This document shows, one piece after another, positions 6,545-14,507 of a stretch of DNA of 19,649 nt. The DNA is from Dehalococcoidia bacterium (lineage in GTDB: Bacteria; Chloroflexota; Dehalococcoidia; Lucifugimonadales; Lucifugimonadaceae): positions 1 through 19,649 of the forward strand of contig JAAXHR010000451.1 in the NCBI GenBank assembly GCA_012270805.1, given 5' to 3'. The notes beneath the pieces are model-generated. The model searched no databases, was not told the origin of the DNA, and was given only the letters and a program-made list of their open reading frames with translations. The translations under genes were made by a program, and so were the position numbers. Position 1 is the stretch's first letter; each line of letters starts with the position of its first letter.

Positions 6545-6562
6545 ACTGGTCAGACTAGTCAT
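6545..6562. promoter_or_regulatory. Candidate operator: tandem 9-mers next to the antitoxin -10
   Basis: ACTGGTCAG and ACTAGTCAT are adjacent 9-base direct repeats differing at two positions. The second contains most of the palindrome GACTAGTC (6553-6560). The spacing is close to one helical turn, directly upstream of the TATAAT. It is a plausible binding site for the Phd-like antitoxin, but this is inference only. Confidence 0.3.
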
Positions 6563-6583
6563 TCCGAGCGAAGCGAGGAATCT
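6558..6583. repeat. Family A repeat, single arm
   Basis: The arm starts GTCATTCCGAGCGAAGCGAG and ends GAATCT. It differs from the left arm at 16386 at 2 of 26 positions. No inverted partner is found nearby. It lies between the two toxin-antitoxin-like pairs. Confidence 0.75.
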
Positions 6584-6604
6584 ACCCGCCAAGCATTGGC
6601 AAAA

Positions 6605-6937
6605 TCAACTCAGCGCAAGAAAAGCTCCATATTCGTCGTTGTAAAACGCGAGGATTTCATCATAGCGGTCACGGAGTATCGATTCGATCTCCGATGTTGA
6701 GCAGTTTCCTCTTCGTATCCAAGCAACTTTCGGCGGATGCCCGAACGTGAAACTAAATTGTCTAAAGTCAGAATCTTTAGATACGATGACGAACCCGTGC
6801 TCTCTGGCATATGACCAAATCTCGACATCGCCCGCAGATTCAAGTCCTACGTCTCTCACATGAAGAGTTTCCGGACAGATATCATTCAAAGCCCACTTAA
6901 GCCTTGGCGAGAGGTTTTGATCAAACAGAAGCCTCAT
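6605..6937 (-). CDS. DUF5615 PIN-like protein (putative toxin)
   Basis: This 110-residue protein of the DUF5615 family is thought to be a PIN-like fold. It opens with the family hallmark MRLLFDQNLSPRL (D6). It continues with HVRDVGLESAGDVEIW (D37) and VIVSKDSDF (D55, D57), all candidate metal-binding acids. Its ATG overlaps the DUF433 stop as ATGA. DUF5615 proteins are very often paired with DUF433 proteins and the pair is generally regarded as a toxin-antitoxin module. I infer an RNase toxin role but no activity can be read from sequence. Confidence 0.82.
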   Translation of the reverse strand: MRLLFDQNLSPRLKWALNDICPETLHVRDVGLESAGDVEIWSYAREHGFVIVSKDSDFRQFSFTFGHPPKVAWIRRGNCSTSEIESILRDRYDEILAFYNDEYGAFLALS

Positions 6938-7164
6938 TCGACCGGCAAAGACACCAATCGCCTCTCGCGATCAGCCGCGAACGACAAGCAGGCCCGAATG
7001 TCTGCCAACTCAAGATCGGGAAAATCAGACAATATCTCTTCTTCGGACATCCCCGATGCCAAATACTCCAAAACATCGTAGACAGTTATCCGCAGACCAC
7101 GTATACACGGTTTTCCGCCACGCTTACCCGGCTCAACCGTGATTATGTCTGTATAGTCTGCCAT
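6934..7164 (-). CDS. DUF433 protein (putative antitoxin)
   Basis: This 76-residue DUF433 protein has the typical GKPCIRGLRITVYDVLEYLASGMSEEEIL signature, followed by FPDLELADIRACLSFAADRE. The family has a winged-helix-like DNA-binding fold and is proposed to be the antitoxin for DUF5615 partners. The ATG at 7164 has GAAGGT about 8-9 nt upstream; a GTG at 7167 is equally possible. TATGAT at 7195-7200 on the minus strand may be its -10. The four-base overlap with the downstream gene indicates coupled translation. Confidence 0.82.
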   Translation of the reverse strand: MADYTDIITVEPGKRGGKPCIRGLRITVYDVLEYLASGMSEEEILSDFPDLELADIRACLSFAADRERRLVSLPVE

Positions 7165-7273
7165 CACCGCTTACCTTCGATCAGCAATGAGATCATCATA
7201 CTACTTGCCTGAACTGCACTCAGCATCCCGAAAGGACTTGCAGCCAACGGCCTAAAGTCCTGCCTATATCCGT

Positions 7274-8461
7274 TCAGAACATCCCCGACGGCAACATGTC
7301 CAAATACTTGTGCGCGTTCCCAGTGACCAGCAACACCACTCGCTCGTCCTTAGAAATCGAACCCTCGACAATCAACTTCCGCATCGCCGCCAGTGTTGCA
7401 CCGCCTTCCGGTGCAGCAAACACCCCCTCCGTCCTAGCCATCTCAACCATCCCATCAACCATCTCCTCGTCCGACACCGTAACCGCCGTGCCTCTGCTCT
7501 CCCGGACCGCGCGGATCACCAGAAAATCACCAATCGCCGCCGGAACGCGCATACCAGCAGCCAAAGTGCGAGGATCTGGAAACGGCTCCGCGAACTCCTC
7601 ACCCTTGTCGTAAGCCGCGACCAACGGCGCACATCCCTCTGCCTGCACACACACCATCCGAGGGCGCTCTGATCCGATCCACCCAAGCTGTTCTATCTCG
7701 TCCAACGCCTTCCAGATACCCACGATCCCGGTGCCGCCGCCAGTCGGATAAACGATCACGTCCGGCACCTCGAAGCCCAGCTGCTCCACGATCTCGTAAC
7801 CCATCGTCTTCTTGCCTTCGGCGCGATACGGCTCCCGTAACGTCGAAACATCGAACAGTCCCAACTCTTCAGCGGCCCGTTGCGACATCTGTCCGGCATC
7901 CGTGATAAATCCATCGACTAAGGTCAATTTCGCACCGTACGCCTCACACTCAACCTTGTTCGCGATCGGAGCGTCCTTGGGCATGAAGACATGCGCCTCC
8001 ATCCCACCTACAGCCGCATACGCCGACATCGCACCAGCGGCGTTGCCCGCAGACGGCATCGTCAATCGCATCTGGCCCAACTCTTTCGCCTTCGATACCG
8101 CCGCACCCAGCCCCCTTGCTTTGAACGACCCCGTCGGGTTGACGCCTTCGTCCTTGATGAAGACAGATTCCATGCCGGTCGCTTGTGCGAGTCGATCAGC
8201 CTTGATCAAGGGCGTTCCACCCTCGCCCAACGTGATAATGTTTGCATCGTCAATAACCGGCATCACCTCCCGATAGCGCCACATGTTGGTAGGTCGATCC
8301 GCCAACGAATCTTTGGTCAGAGTAGCCTTCGCCTTCTCCAAGTCGTAACGAGCGAAGAGCGGCTTACCATTTGCCGGGTTGGTCCGGTGCGGATGCGATG
8401 CGTCAAAATGCTCACCCGTTAGCGTGCACTCGAGATGCGTGATTGCTGATTGATATTTCAT
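7274..8461 (-). CDS. thrC: Threonine synthase (PLP-dependent)
   Basis: This enzyme converts O-phosphohomoserine to threonine (EC 4.2.3.1). The 395-residue protein is a fold-type II PLP enzyme. The Schiff-base lysine is K114 in VNPTGSFKARG, and the phosphate-binding loop is the glycine-rich TGGGTGIVG. The N-terminal region (HLECTLTGEHFD to KPLFARYDLEKAK) resembles the short threonine synthase lead-in, but most cysteines of the usual zinc-ribbon form are gone. Paralogues such as threonine dehydratase or cysteate synthase are less likely given the N-terminal segment. The ATG overlaps the stop of the upstream 988-residue gene as ATGA, so it is the last gene of the bkd-lipB operon and probably translationally coupled. 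Confidence 0.87.
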   Translation of the reverse strand: MKYQSAITHLECTLTGEHFDASHPHRTNPANGKPLFARYDLEKAKATLTKDSLADRPTNMWRYREVMPVIDDANIITLGEGGTPLIKADRLAQATGMESVFIKDEGVNPTGSFKARGLGAAVSKAKELGQMRLTMPSAGNAAGAMSAYAAVGGMEAHVFMPKDAPIANKVECEAYGAKLTLVDGFITDAGQMSQRAAEELGLFDVSTLREPYRAEGKKTMGYEIVEQLGFEVPDVIVYPTGGGTGIVGIWKALDEIEQLGWIGSERPRMVCVQAEGCAPLVAAYDKGEEFAEPFPDPRTLAAGMRVPAAIGDFLVIRAVRESRGTAVTVSDEEMVDGMVEMARTEGVFAAPEGGATLAAMRKLIVEGSISKDERVVLLVTGNAHKYLDMLPSGMF

Positions 8462-11424
8462 CCCGCAGTCCCGTCCAGAACCGTCACCTTCAATATTCGA
8501 TGTGGTTCAGCCGACTGCGACAACCGATCGATCTGCTCGAAACCCATCAACACGTCCAAACCTTCGATCACTCGCCCGAACACGGCGTAGCAGACCTCGT
8601 CAAAAGCCTTGCAGTCTTTCTGCTCCCCATCTGCATAGGCATCCCATTCCGTCTTCGGCTCAAGCGTGATCACGAACTCGCTCGAACCGCCGTCTACGAC
8701 CTTCGAGACCATCGATATCGTGCCCGCAACATCGTGGCTAGCATTCGGATGATACTCCGACGGTATGTAATAGCCAGCCGTGCCGCCGAACGCATCGATT
8801 TTAGACCCGCTAAACACTGCAGAACCTGGCTCGACCGTGTGAAACGCCAAACCATCGTAGTACCCGGCCTTCACCAGATTCAAGAAATTATCAACGGTCA
8901 CCGGGGCCAGGTGGTTGTAAAGATCGATCGTTACATCGCCGCGGTCCGTCTCGATTAACACTTGGTACGGACCGATGTCTCCATCGCTCGATGCTTCAAG
9001 TCGTTCCATTACGATGTCGCCATCGGGAACAACCATGCCCGGCGTGCCCAGCACACGATCAACTGGCGTCGGCAACTCTAAAGGCTGTGGCCGCCAAGCC
9101 GTAACCGTCGTTTGGAACTGCCCTCCAAGCGCCTGCCGCCGGCCTGTGCCGTCGATATCCATCAGCCACATCGCCCCTTCATCTTCTTCCACGAAAGAGA
9201 TCTCCGATCCATCCGGCGATATCGACGCAATTCCAATCTGCAATCCGCCGACATCGATCTCCTCAATCTCACCGGTAAAGAGGTTGCCCAGTACCAACGC
9301 GTCTCGCCGTTCGTCGTCCACATACTCACGCGTCGCAACCAGAATGCGCTCACCGTCCGGATGCCACGTCAAGCCGCTCACGTCATGCGCCTCCATCAGC
9401 GTCTCGCCCCAAGTTACGCCGTCAATCTCACCCACGCTACTTATCGTCATCCGAAAGCGACCATCCCCCGGAGTCGATGTATACATAATCATCTCTCCGT
9501 CCGGAGACCAATAAGGAAATAAGTGCTTGAGCCCATCCTCGGTAGAGAGCTTCTGAGCATCGTCCAGCGTGATGGCGCCGACGACATCGCCATCTTCGTC
9601 TAGATGCAAATCGCCGACGTAGACGTGCGATTGCTCTTCCAACAACTCGGCAAAAGCTATTTGCGTACCTTCAGGCGAAATCGCCGGCATCACTAAATCG
9701 GTCTCGCTTGTCACCAACAGGCGCACATCGCCGGTGAACGGGTCGATGTCGAAGATGTCCAGACTGCCATTCGCATCGCTGGCATAAGCGACGCGCGAAC
9801 CATCGGGCCACCACGATGGTGTCTGCTCTTCAAACTCATTCGCTTCGATCTCCGCTGACAACGGCACCAGATCACCGGTAACCAAATTGATCAAATATAC
9901 CACTCCGCCGTGTGGACCGACTATATCGATTGCGAGAAAATCCGAACTGCGCTGCCGCACCTCGATGTCCATCGCCGCCTCGATCTGGTCCGCGTTACCC
10001 GCGTCGTCCGCGAGCACCCTGGCAACTACAGCATCGTCGTATACGCCCGGTTCGAAACCCGCTTTAAACGCAAAATTCTGATTCAACGCCCCTCCCGAAG
10101 TCACCTCCAGGTACACATCCACGTCGTCAATCGCGTTGCCGTTCTCGTCCAACACTCTTAACGGAACTGGCGAGCTCGACCCGGCAGGAACCGAATCGAA
10201 CTCGTTTTCAAACTCGATCGCCACTGCGTTCGATGGAAGTATCGACAGTGGAACATCCGCAAAGGTCTGCACTCCATCCTTGATGCCGCGCACTCTTACT
10301 GTGTTCTCTGGGAACGCCCCTGACTTCGACCCCGCGGTGAACACGCCGTCCTCGCTAAAGCTCCCGATCTCCGAGTCGTCAATCTCCCACCTGACCTCTT
10401 CCAACTCCAACTCGTGACCGAACCGGTCGAAACCGGTTGCCGCCAACTGCACTTCATCACCCGGCTTCAATTCCAGTAACGATCCCTCGGCCTCGACACG
10501 ATCCAAAATCCCCGGACTCACAGTCCCCTTGATGATCCGCTCCAACGTCACATCGCCAGACTTGCCCGTCACCAATATCAACGAAGCATTCTCCACTGAT
10601 ATCGTCTCGTTCGGCGTGTAGTGCCCCGTCTGGTCGATCTCGTCACCGGGGCGCAAAACCTCCCACGTGATCTCAGCATCCTCAAGAATGTGTCCGACGT
10701 GATCCAGCACCTCGGCGTGCATATCCACTTCCCACTTAACTCGCGTATCCACCACCTCAGGCGTAACCGCCAACGTCGTCGCCGGGCCATGTACGACCGA
10801 AACCGGCACTACATAGTTGGCAGTGAAATTCCCACGCGTGAAATCCACCCTCACGCCTTCTGCCGCCGATCCGATATCCGTCCCGGCCGTGTACAGCCCA
10901 TCTGGATCGATACTCCCGGTCGCCGGGTCTGCGTGCCATACCAGATCCGGCTCTGCAACGCGGTTCCCAAGGTGGTCAAACGCCTCAACCTCGAACTGGA
11001 ACGTCTCTGCGCCCGCAAGCGTCAACTCCTCGGCATTCAAAATCAACCAGCCAGCATCGCCAGGCTGGACCGTGATCGTCGACTCCGATGTCTCCGTCTG
11101 ATCGCCCCGGGATGCCGTCAACTTCACTGCGAACGTCCCGGCATCAAGATACGTGTGCCTGGCAACGGTTCCCGCCGACGTGTTGCCATCGCCGAAATCC
11201 CAGAAATACGAGGCCCCGTCAGTGAAGTTTTCAGCCTCGAAATCGATATTCACCGGCGCCATCACGGTGCTCGCAGTCATCCCGATCTCTACTACGATAG
11301 GTGGCAACGGTACCGGAGTCGCAGTTGGCAACTCTTCCTCAGCACATGCGAAAGAAGCCAGCGCAACCGTCAACATTGCACCCATAGCCGTTAATCCACG
11401 AGCTTTCAGAGTTGCGAATTTCAT
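8458..11424 (-). CDS. Exported multidomain protein: PKD, Ig-like repeats, TolB-like propeller, cyclophilin
   Basis: This 988-residue protein begins with an export signal and a possible lipid-attachment cysteine C27, although the lipobox (ASFAC) is weak. A low-complexity spacer TATPVPLPP follows. A PKD domain (about 45-120) contains FWDFGDGNT and HTYLDAGTFAVKL. Three Ig-like repeats follow (about 125-395), each with the pattern FDxxGxxL...W...G-x(4-8)-DGxYTAG. A fourth beta domain is at about 400-490. Residues 500-780 form a TolB/WD40-like propeller with at least five SPDG-type blades. The C-terminus (818-985) is a cyclophilin domain, but T863 replaces the catalytic Arg and other active-site residues are changed. 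A CX6C pair (C938, C945) sits in an insertion. It starts 6 bases after lipB and overlaps thrC. Its function is unknown; binding or scaffolding outside the membrane is an inference. Confidence 0.85.
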   Translation of the reverse strand: MKFATLKARGLTAMGAMLTVALASFACAEEELPTATPVPLPPIVVEIGMTASTVMAPVNIDFEAENFTDGASYFWDFGDGNTSAGTVARHTYLDAGTFAVKLTASRGDQTETSESTITVQPGDAGWLILNAEELTLAGAETFQFEVEAFDHLGNRVAEPDLVWHADPATGSIDPDGLYTAGTDIGSAAEGVRVDFTRGNFTANYVVPVSVVHGPATTLAVTPEVVDTRVKWEVDMHAEVLDHVGHILEDAEITWEVLRPGDEIDQTGHYTPNETISVENASLILVTGKSGDVTLERIIKGTVSPGILDRVEAEGSLLELKPGDEVQLAATGFDRFGHELELEEVRWEIDDSEIGSFSEDGVFTAGSKSGAFPENTVRVRGIKDGVQTFADVPLSILPSNAVAIEFENEFDSVPAGSSSPVPLRVLDENGNAIDDVDVYLEVTSGGALNQNFAFKAGFEPGVYDDAVVARVLADDAGNADQIEAAMDIEVRQRSSDFLAIDIVGPHGGVVYLINLVTGDLVPLSAEIEANEFEEQTPSWWPDGSRVAYASDANGSLDIFDIDPFTGDVRLLVTSETDLVMPAISPEGTQIAFAELLEEQSHVYVGDLHLDEDGDVVGAITLDDAQKLSTEDGLKHLFPYWSPDGEMIMYTSTPGDGRFRMTISSVGEIDGVTWGETLMEAHDVSGLTWHPDGERILVATREYVDDERRDALVLGNLFTGEIEEIDVGGLQIGIASISPDGSEISFVEEDEGAMWLMDIDGTGRRQALGGQFQTTVTAWRPQPLELPTPVDRVLGTPGMVVPDGDIVMERLEASSDGDIGPYQVLIETDRGDVTIDLYNHLAPVTVDNFLNLVKAGYYDGLAFHTVEPGSAVFSGSKIDAFGGTAGYYIPSEYHPNASHDVAGTISMVSKVVDGGSSEFVITLEPKTEWDAYADGEQKDCKAFDEVCYAVFGRVIEGLDVLMGFEQIDRLSQSAEPHRILKVTVLDGTAG

Positions 11425-11430
11425 GGTTTG

Positions 11431-12186
11431 CTATACGGAAACTGGTACCTGCACGGATTGAATATCCGTCAAAGATGATGCCGATATCCAGTCGATTTCA
11501 AAGAACAGGATATCCGCGAACAACTCCGCCCAAAACCGCGCAACCGCTTCCGTATCGACCAGTCTCCCGGTTTCTTGAGATATCGAGGTCATATCCAGAC
11601 CCGGCATCCCGCAGGGAACGATGTGCGAGTAGTAACCGAGGTCGGTGCTCACATTCAACGCCATTCCGTGCATCGCGACACCGCCGCTGATCCGCACCCC
11701 GATAGCCGCGATCTTACGCCCCGTCGGATTCGCACCATCAATCGGTTTCCTTCCAGGCTCCCCGCCAACCCAAACTCCCGTCTTGCCGACGACTCGATGC
11801 CCGCGAATTCCATACTCTGCAATCAGCTGAATAATCGTCTCTTCCAGCAGCCGCACGTAAGCCACAGGTCCAAGCTTCAATTCACGGATGCTAATGATCG
11901 GATACGCAACCAACTGACCCGGGCCGTGATACGTAGCCTCGCCGCCTCGATCCGTCTCAACCACTTCTGCGCGACCCGCCTCGATCAACTCCCCGCTCGT
12001 TACCAAATGCGTATCGTCTGCCCTACGCCCCAGCGTGAAGACGTGGCCGTGCTCTAACAGCAACAATGTGTCCGGAATCTCATCCGTCTTCCGCTGCTCC
12101 ATCAACTTCCGTTGCAACTCGTACGTAGGCCGATACGGCACTCGACCCAACCACGACGCGCGCATGGGAGAACGAACCAAACTCAT
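11431..12186 (-). CDS. lipB: Octanoyltransferase (lipoyl[octanoyl] transferase)
   Basis: This enzyme moves octanoyl groups from acyl carrier protein onto lipoyl domains (EC 2.3.1.181), the first step of lipoate attachment. The 251-residue protein shows the family signature RGGEATYHGPGQLVAYPI (80-97), the catalytic lysine K158 in GRKIAAIGVR and the catalytic cysteine C192 in IVPCGMPGLDMTS. I start at the ATG at 12186, which overlaps the E2 stop as ATGA; a longer frame to 12291 would run inside E2 and is not supported. Placement directly after the E2 gene fits its role, since E2 carries the lipoyl domain it would modify. LipA, which inserts the sulfurs, is not in the window. Confidence 0.95.
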   Translation of the reverse strand: MSLVRSPMRASWLGRVPYRPTYELQRKLMEQRKTDEIPDTLLLLEHGHVFTLGRRADDTHLVTSGELIEAGRAEVVETDRGGEATYHGPGQLVAYPIISIRELKLGPVAYVRLLEETIIQLIAEYGIRGHRVVGKTGVWVGGEPGRKPIDGANPTGRKIAAIGVRISGGVAMHGMALNVSTDLGYYSHIVPCGMPGLDMTSISQETGRLVDTEAVARFWAELFADILFFEIDWISASSLTDIQSVQVPVSV

Positions 12187-13517
12187 CGAGACTCGTAGCC
12201 CTGCGACATCGATTCCAATCGCCCCTTGACATCGTTCATAAATGCCAACGCCTCCGCACCGTCGATGATCCGGTGGTCGAATGACAAGCACATATTCATC
12301 ATCGAACGGACCGCAATCGCGTCACCACCCTCAGGCGTTGGAACCACAACTGGACGCTTCACAATCGACTCGGTGGTCAATATCGCCGCCTGCGGGTAGT
12401 TGATGATCGCGCCACCCAGCACCGAACCAAGCGCACCCGTATTGTTCAACGTAAACGTCCCACCCCGAACATCCTCCAACTGCAACTTCCCAGCTCGCGC
12501 ACCCTCCACTATCCGCGCCACCTCCGAAACCGTCTCGTTAAGCGACAGCCCATCCGCTCCGCGTACCACCGGGACGACAAGCCCTTGCTCCGACGCAACC
12601 GCGACTCCGACATTCACCGCGCCCTTCAACATAACCTTCCCATCGACCCAACTCGAATTCAACAATCGATGCGTGTTCAGCGCCCGCGCCACGTGATGCA
12701 ACACGATCGGCAGATACGTAAGCCGCTGACCCGTGCTCCGCTGCACACGCTCCAAGTTCGCAGTCCGATACTCTACTATCCCCGAAACATCGACCTCGAT
12801 CACACCCCACGCATGTGGTATCTCACGGAAACTACGCGACATGTTCTCCGCGATCATCCGACGAATCGGCGACGGCTCGACAACCTCGTCCGCTCGCTCC
12901 GCCATCGGCACCGCGCCAGCCTCCATGGCTTCCAGATACGCCTCTACATCCCGCTTAGTGACCCGACCGCCCGTGCCGCTTCCCGTCAACTGGCTCACAT
13001 CGATCCCGTGCCGGTCAGCCAGTCGCCGCACCACCGGCGATATCCGGGTCCCGGTATCGGATCGCCCTCGTTGACCACGCCGTCTCTTGACTGACGACGC
13101 AGTCGTTCCCTCCGCTTCAGACACCGACGGCTCGACCTGCAAACTAGTGTCTGTAAACTCGCCTCCAGTCGGTCCCACATTCGCTCCCACAACCATCGAA
13201 CCCACGCGACTCGCCGCCTGCACTGAAGGTCCCTCCGATGCTGGAGCTGCGGACGGTTCAGGCGCGGGTCCTGCGCCCTCAACCTCCATCTCCGCGATCG
13301 CGGCACCCATCTGGACCGTGTCGCCTTCGCTCACCAGCAACCCGACTATCGTCCCGTCACGCGGTGCCGGAACCTCCATGTTGACCTTGTCTGTGACGAC
13401 CTCGACGAGAGGATCGTAGCGACGTATCGTATCCCCCGGCGACACCAGCCACTTGCCGATGACCGCCTCCGTAACCGACTCGCCGACATGCGGCATATCT
13501 ATCGTCAACTTAGCCAT
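12183..13517 (-). CDS. bkdB: 2-oxo acid dehydrogenase E2 component (dihydrolipoamide acyltransferase, branched-chain type)
   Basis: This is the acyltransferase core of a 2-oxo acid dehydrogenase complex. The 444 residues hold one lipoyl domain (1-80) with the modified lysine K44 in VVTDKVNMEVP. A proline/alanine/serine-rich linker and a peripheral-subunit-binding domain (about 158-195, RISPVVRRLADRHGIDV then GTGGRVTKRDVEAYL) follow. The acyltransferase domain ends in the catalytic SFDHRIIDGAEAL (H415, D419). The lipoyl region matches the branched-chain BkdB form more closely than pyruvate E2. The stop of E1 beta precedes its ATG by only three bases. A second basic linker block (KRRRGQRGR, 144-152) is unusual but may just be charged linker. 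Confidence 0.93.
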   Translation of the reverse strand: MAKLTIDMPHVGESVTEAVIGKWLVSPGDTIRRYDPLVEVVTDKVNMEVPAPRDGTIVGLLVSEGDTVQMGAAIAEMEVEGAGPAPEPSAAPASEGPSVQAASRVGSMVVGANVGPTGGEFTDTSLQVEPSVSEAEGTTASSVKRRRGQRGRSDTGTRISPVVRRLADRHGIDVSQLTGSGTGGRVTKRDVEAYLEAMEAGAVPMAERADEVVEPSPIRRMIAENMSRSFREIPHAWGVIEVDVSGIVEYRTANLERVQRSTGQRLTYLPIVLHHVARALNTHRLLNSSWVDGKVMLKGAVNVGVAVASEQGLVVPVVRGADGLSLNETVSEVARIVEGARAGKLQLEDVRGGTFTLNNTGALGSVLGGAIINYPQAAILTTESIVKRPVVVPTPEGGDAIAVRSMMNMCLSFDHRIIDGAEALAFMNDVKGRLESMSQGYESR

Positions 13518-13520
13518 CTG

Positions 13521-14507
13521 CTAAATTTCAGCCAACTGCCGAATCCCCGCCGCGATCTTCTCCGGCGAAGGCATGAACTCCGCCTCCTGCAACGGACTGA
13601 ACGGCATCGGAGGAATCTCTGGCGGCGTCACACGCACCACCGGCGCATCAAGATCGAAGAAACCCTCCGCCGCAATAATTGCCGAAACCTCCGACGAGAC
13701 GCTTACCGCACCCGTGTCCTCTTGCACGATCATCGCACGACCCGTCCGCGACACCGAATCCAGTATCGTCTCTCCATCTATCGGACGCAGAGTCCGCAGA
13801 TCGACGACCTCCGTTTCGATGCCGTCCGATTGCGACACCACCTCCGCCGCCTGCAACGAGTGGTGCAGCATCAGGCCATACGTGATAAGCGTCACATCGT
13901 TCCCGGCCCGCTTGATATCTGCCTTGCCGATAGGCTCCGTGTAATCCTCGTCAGGCGTTTCTCCGCGAACCAACCGATAAGTCCGTTTGTGCTCCAAGAA
14001 CACTGTCGGATCATTCGATCGAATCGCCGATCTCAGCAACCCGCGCGCATCATACGGAGTAGCCGGCGCGATGACCTGCAAACCCGGCGTGTGCGCAAAT
14101 AACACCTCGATGCTCTGCGAGTGGTACAGCCCGCCACGCACCCCACCGCCATACGGTACCCGCACCGTCATCGGCGCAGTCTTCCCGCCATTTGTCCCGT
14201 ACCTCACCCGTGCCGCTTCGCCGACCAATTGATTGATCGCCGGCCACACAAAATCAGCGAACTGTATCTCCGCCACTGGTCGCATACCATTGACCGCCGC
14301 GCCAAGCGCGATACCGATGATCGACGACTCCGCCAACGGTGTGTTCATCACCCGGTCCTCGCCGAACTCCTCGACGAATCCCTCCGTAGCCAGAAACACT
14401 CCGCCACGAGGTCCGATGTCTTCACCCATCATGAAGATGTCCGAGTCGCGGCGCATCTCCGACCGTAACGTCTCCCGCACCGCCTCTATCAGCGTCATCT
14501 CAGGCAT
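13521..14507 (-). CDS. bkdAB: 2-oxo acid dehydrogenase E1 component, beta subunit
   Basis: This is the beta subunit of the thiamine-diphosphate-dependent E1 heterotetramer. The 328 residues start with the typical MTLIEAVRETLRSEMRRD and GEDIGPRGGVFLATEGF. They include FADFVWPAINQLVGEAARVRYGTNG and YGGGVRGGLYHSQSIEVLFAHTPGL, then the transketolase C-terminal domain with LRTLRPIDGETIL and VQEDTGAVSVSSEV. Length is normal. The ATG at 14507 overlaps the E1 alpha stop by eight bases, with GCGGGAA upstream; an ATG three codons later is possible. Pyruvate and branched-chain E1 beta are hard to separate; the alpha subunit argues for the branched-chain type. Confidence 0.93.
   Translation of the reverse strand: MPEMTLIEAVRETLRSEMRRDSDIFMMGEDIGPRGGVFLATEGFVEEFGEDRVMNTPLAESSIIGIALGAAVNGMRPVAEIQFADFVWPAINQLVGEAARVRYGTNGGKTAPMTVRVPYGGGVRGGLYHSQSIEVLFAHTPGLQVIAPATPYDARGLLRSAIRSNDPTVFLEHKRTYRLVRGETPDEDYTEPIGKADIKRAGNDVTLITYGLMLHHSLQAAEVVSQSDGIETEVVDLRTLRPIDGETILDSVSRTGRAMIVQEDTGAVSVSSEVSAIIAAEGFFDLDAPVVRVTPPEIPPMPFSPLQEAEFMPSPEKIAAGIRQLAEI

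Noticed and set aside
6533..6592. An N-terminal extension of the antitoxin (MAGRFLASLGMTS...)
   Set aside because: The codons are a direct translation of the family A repeat arm. The Phd pattern begins only at the ATG at 6532, and the promoter lies inside the extension.
10621..11394. A 257-codon open frame on the plus strand opposite the large exported-protein gene
   Set aside because: It lies fully antisense to a well-supported gene, is extremely rich in Arg, His and Pro and shows no domain pattern. It is a frame shadow of GC-rich coding sequence.
12585..13094. A 169-codon plus-strand frame opposite the E2 gene
   Set aside because: Shadow of the E2 acyltransferase and linker region, with no recognisable motif.
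13488..14102. A 204-codon plus-strand frame opposite the E1 beta gene
   Set aside because: Antisense to a clear gene, with an Arg-rich composition typical of shadow frames. No ribosome site or family signature.
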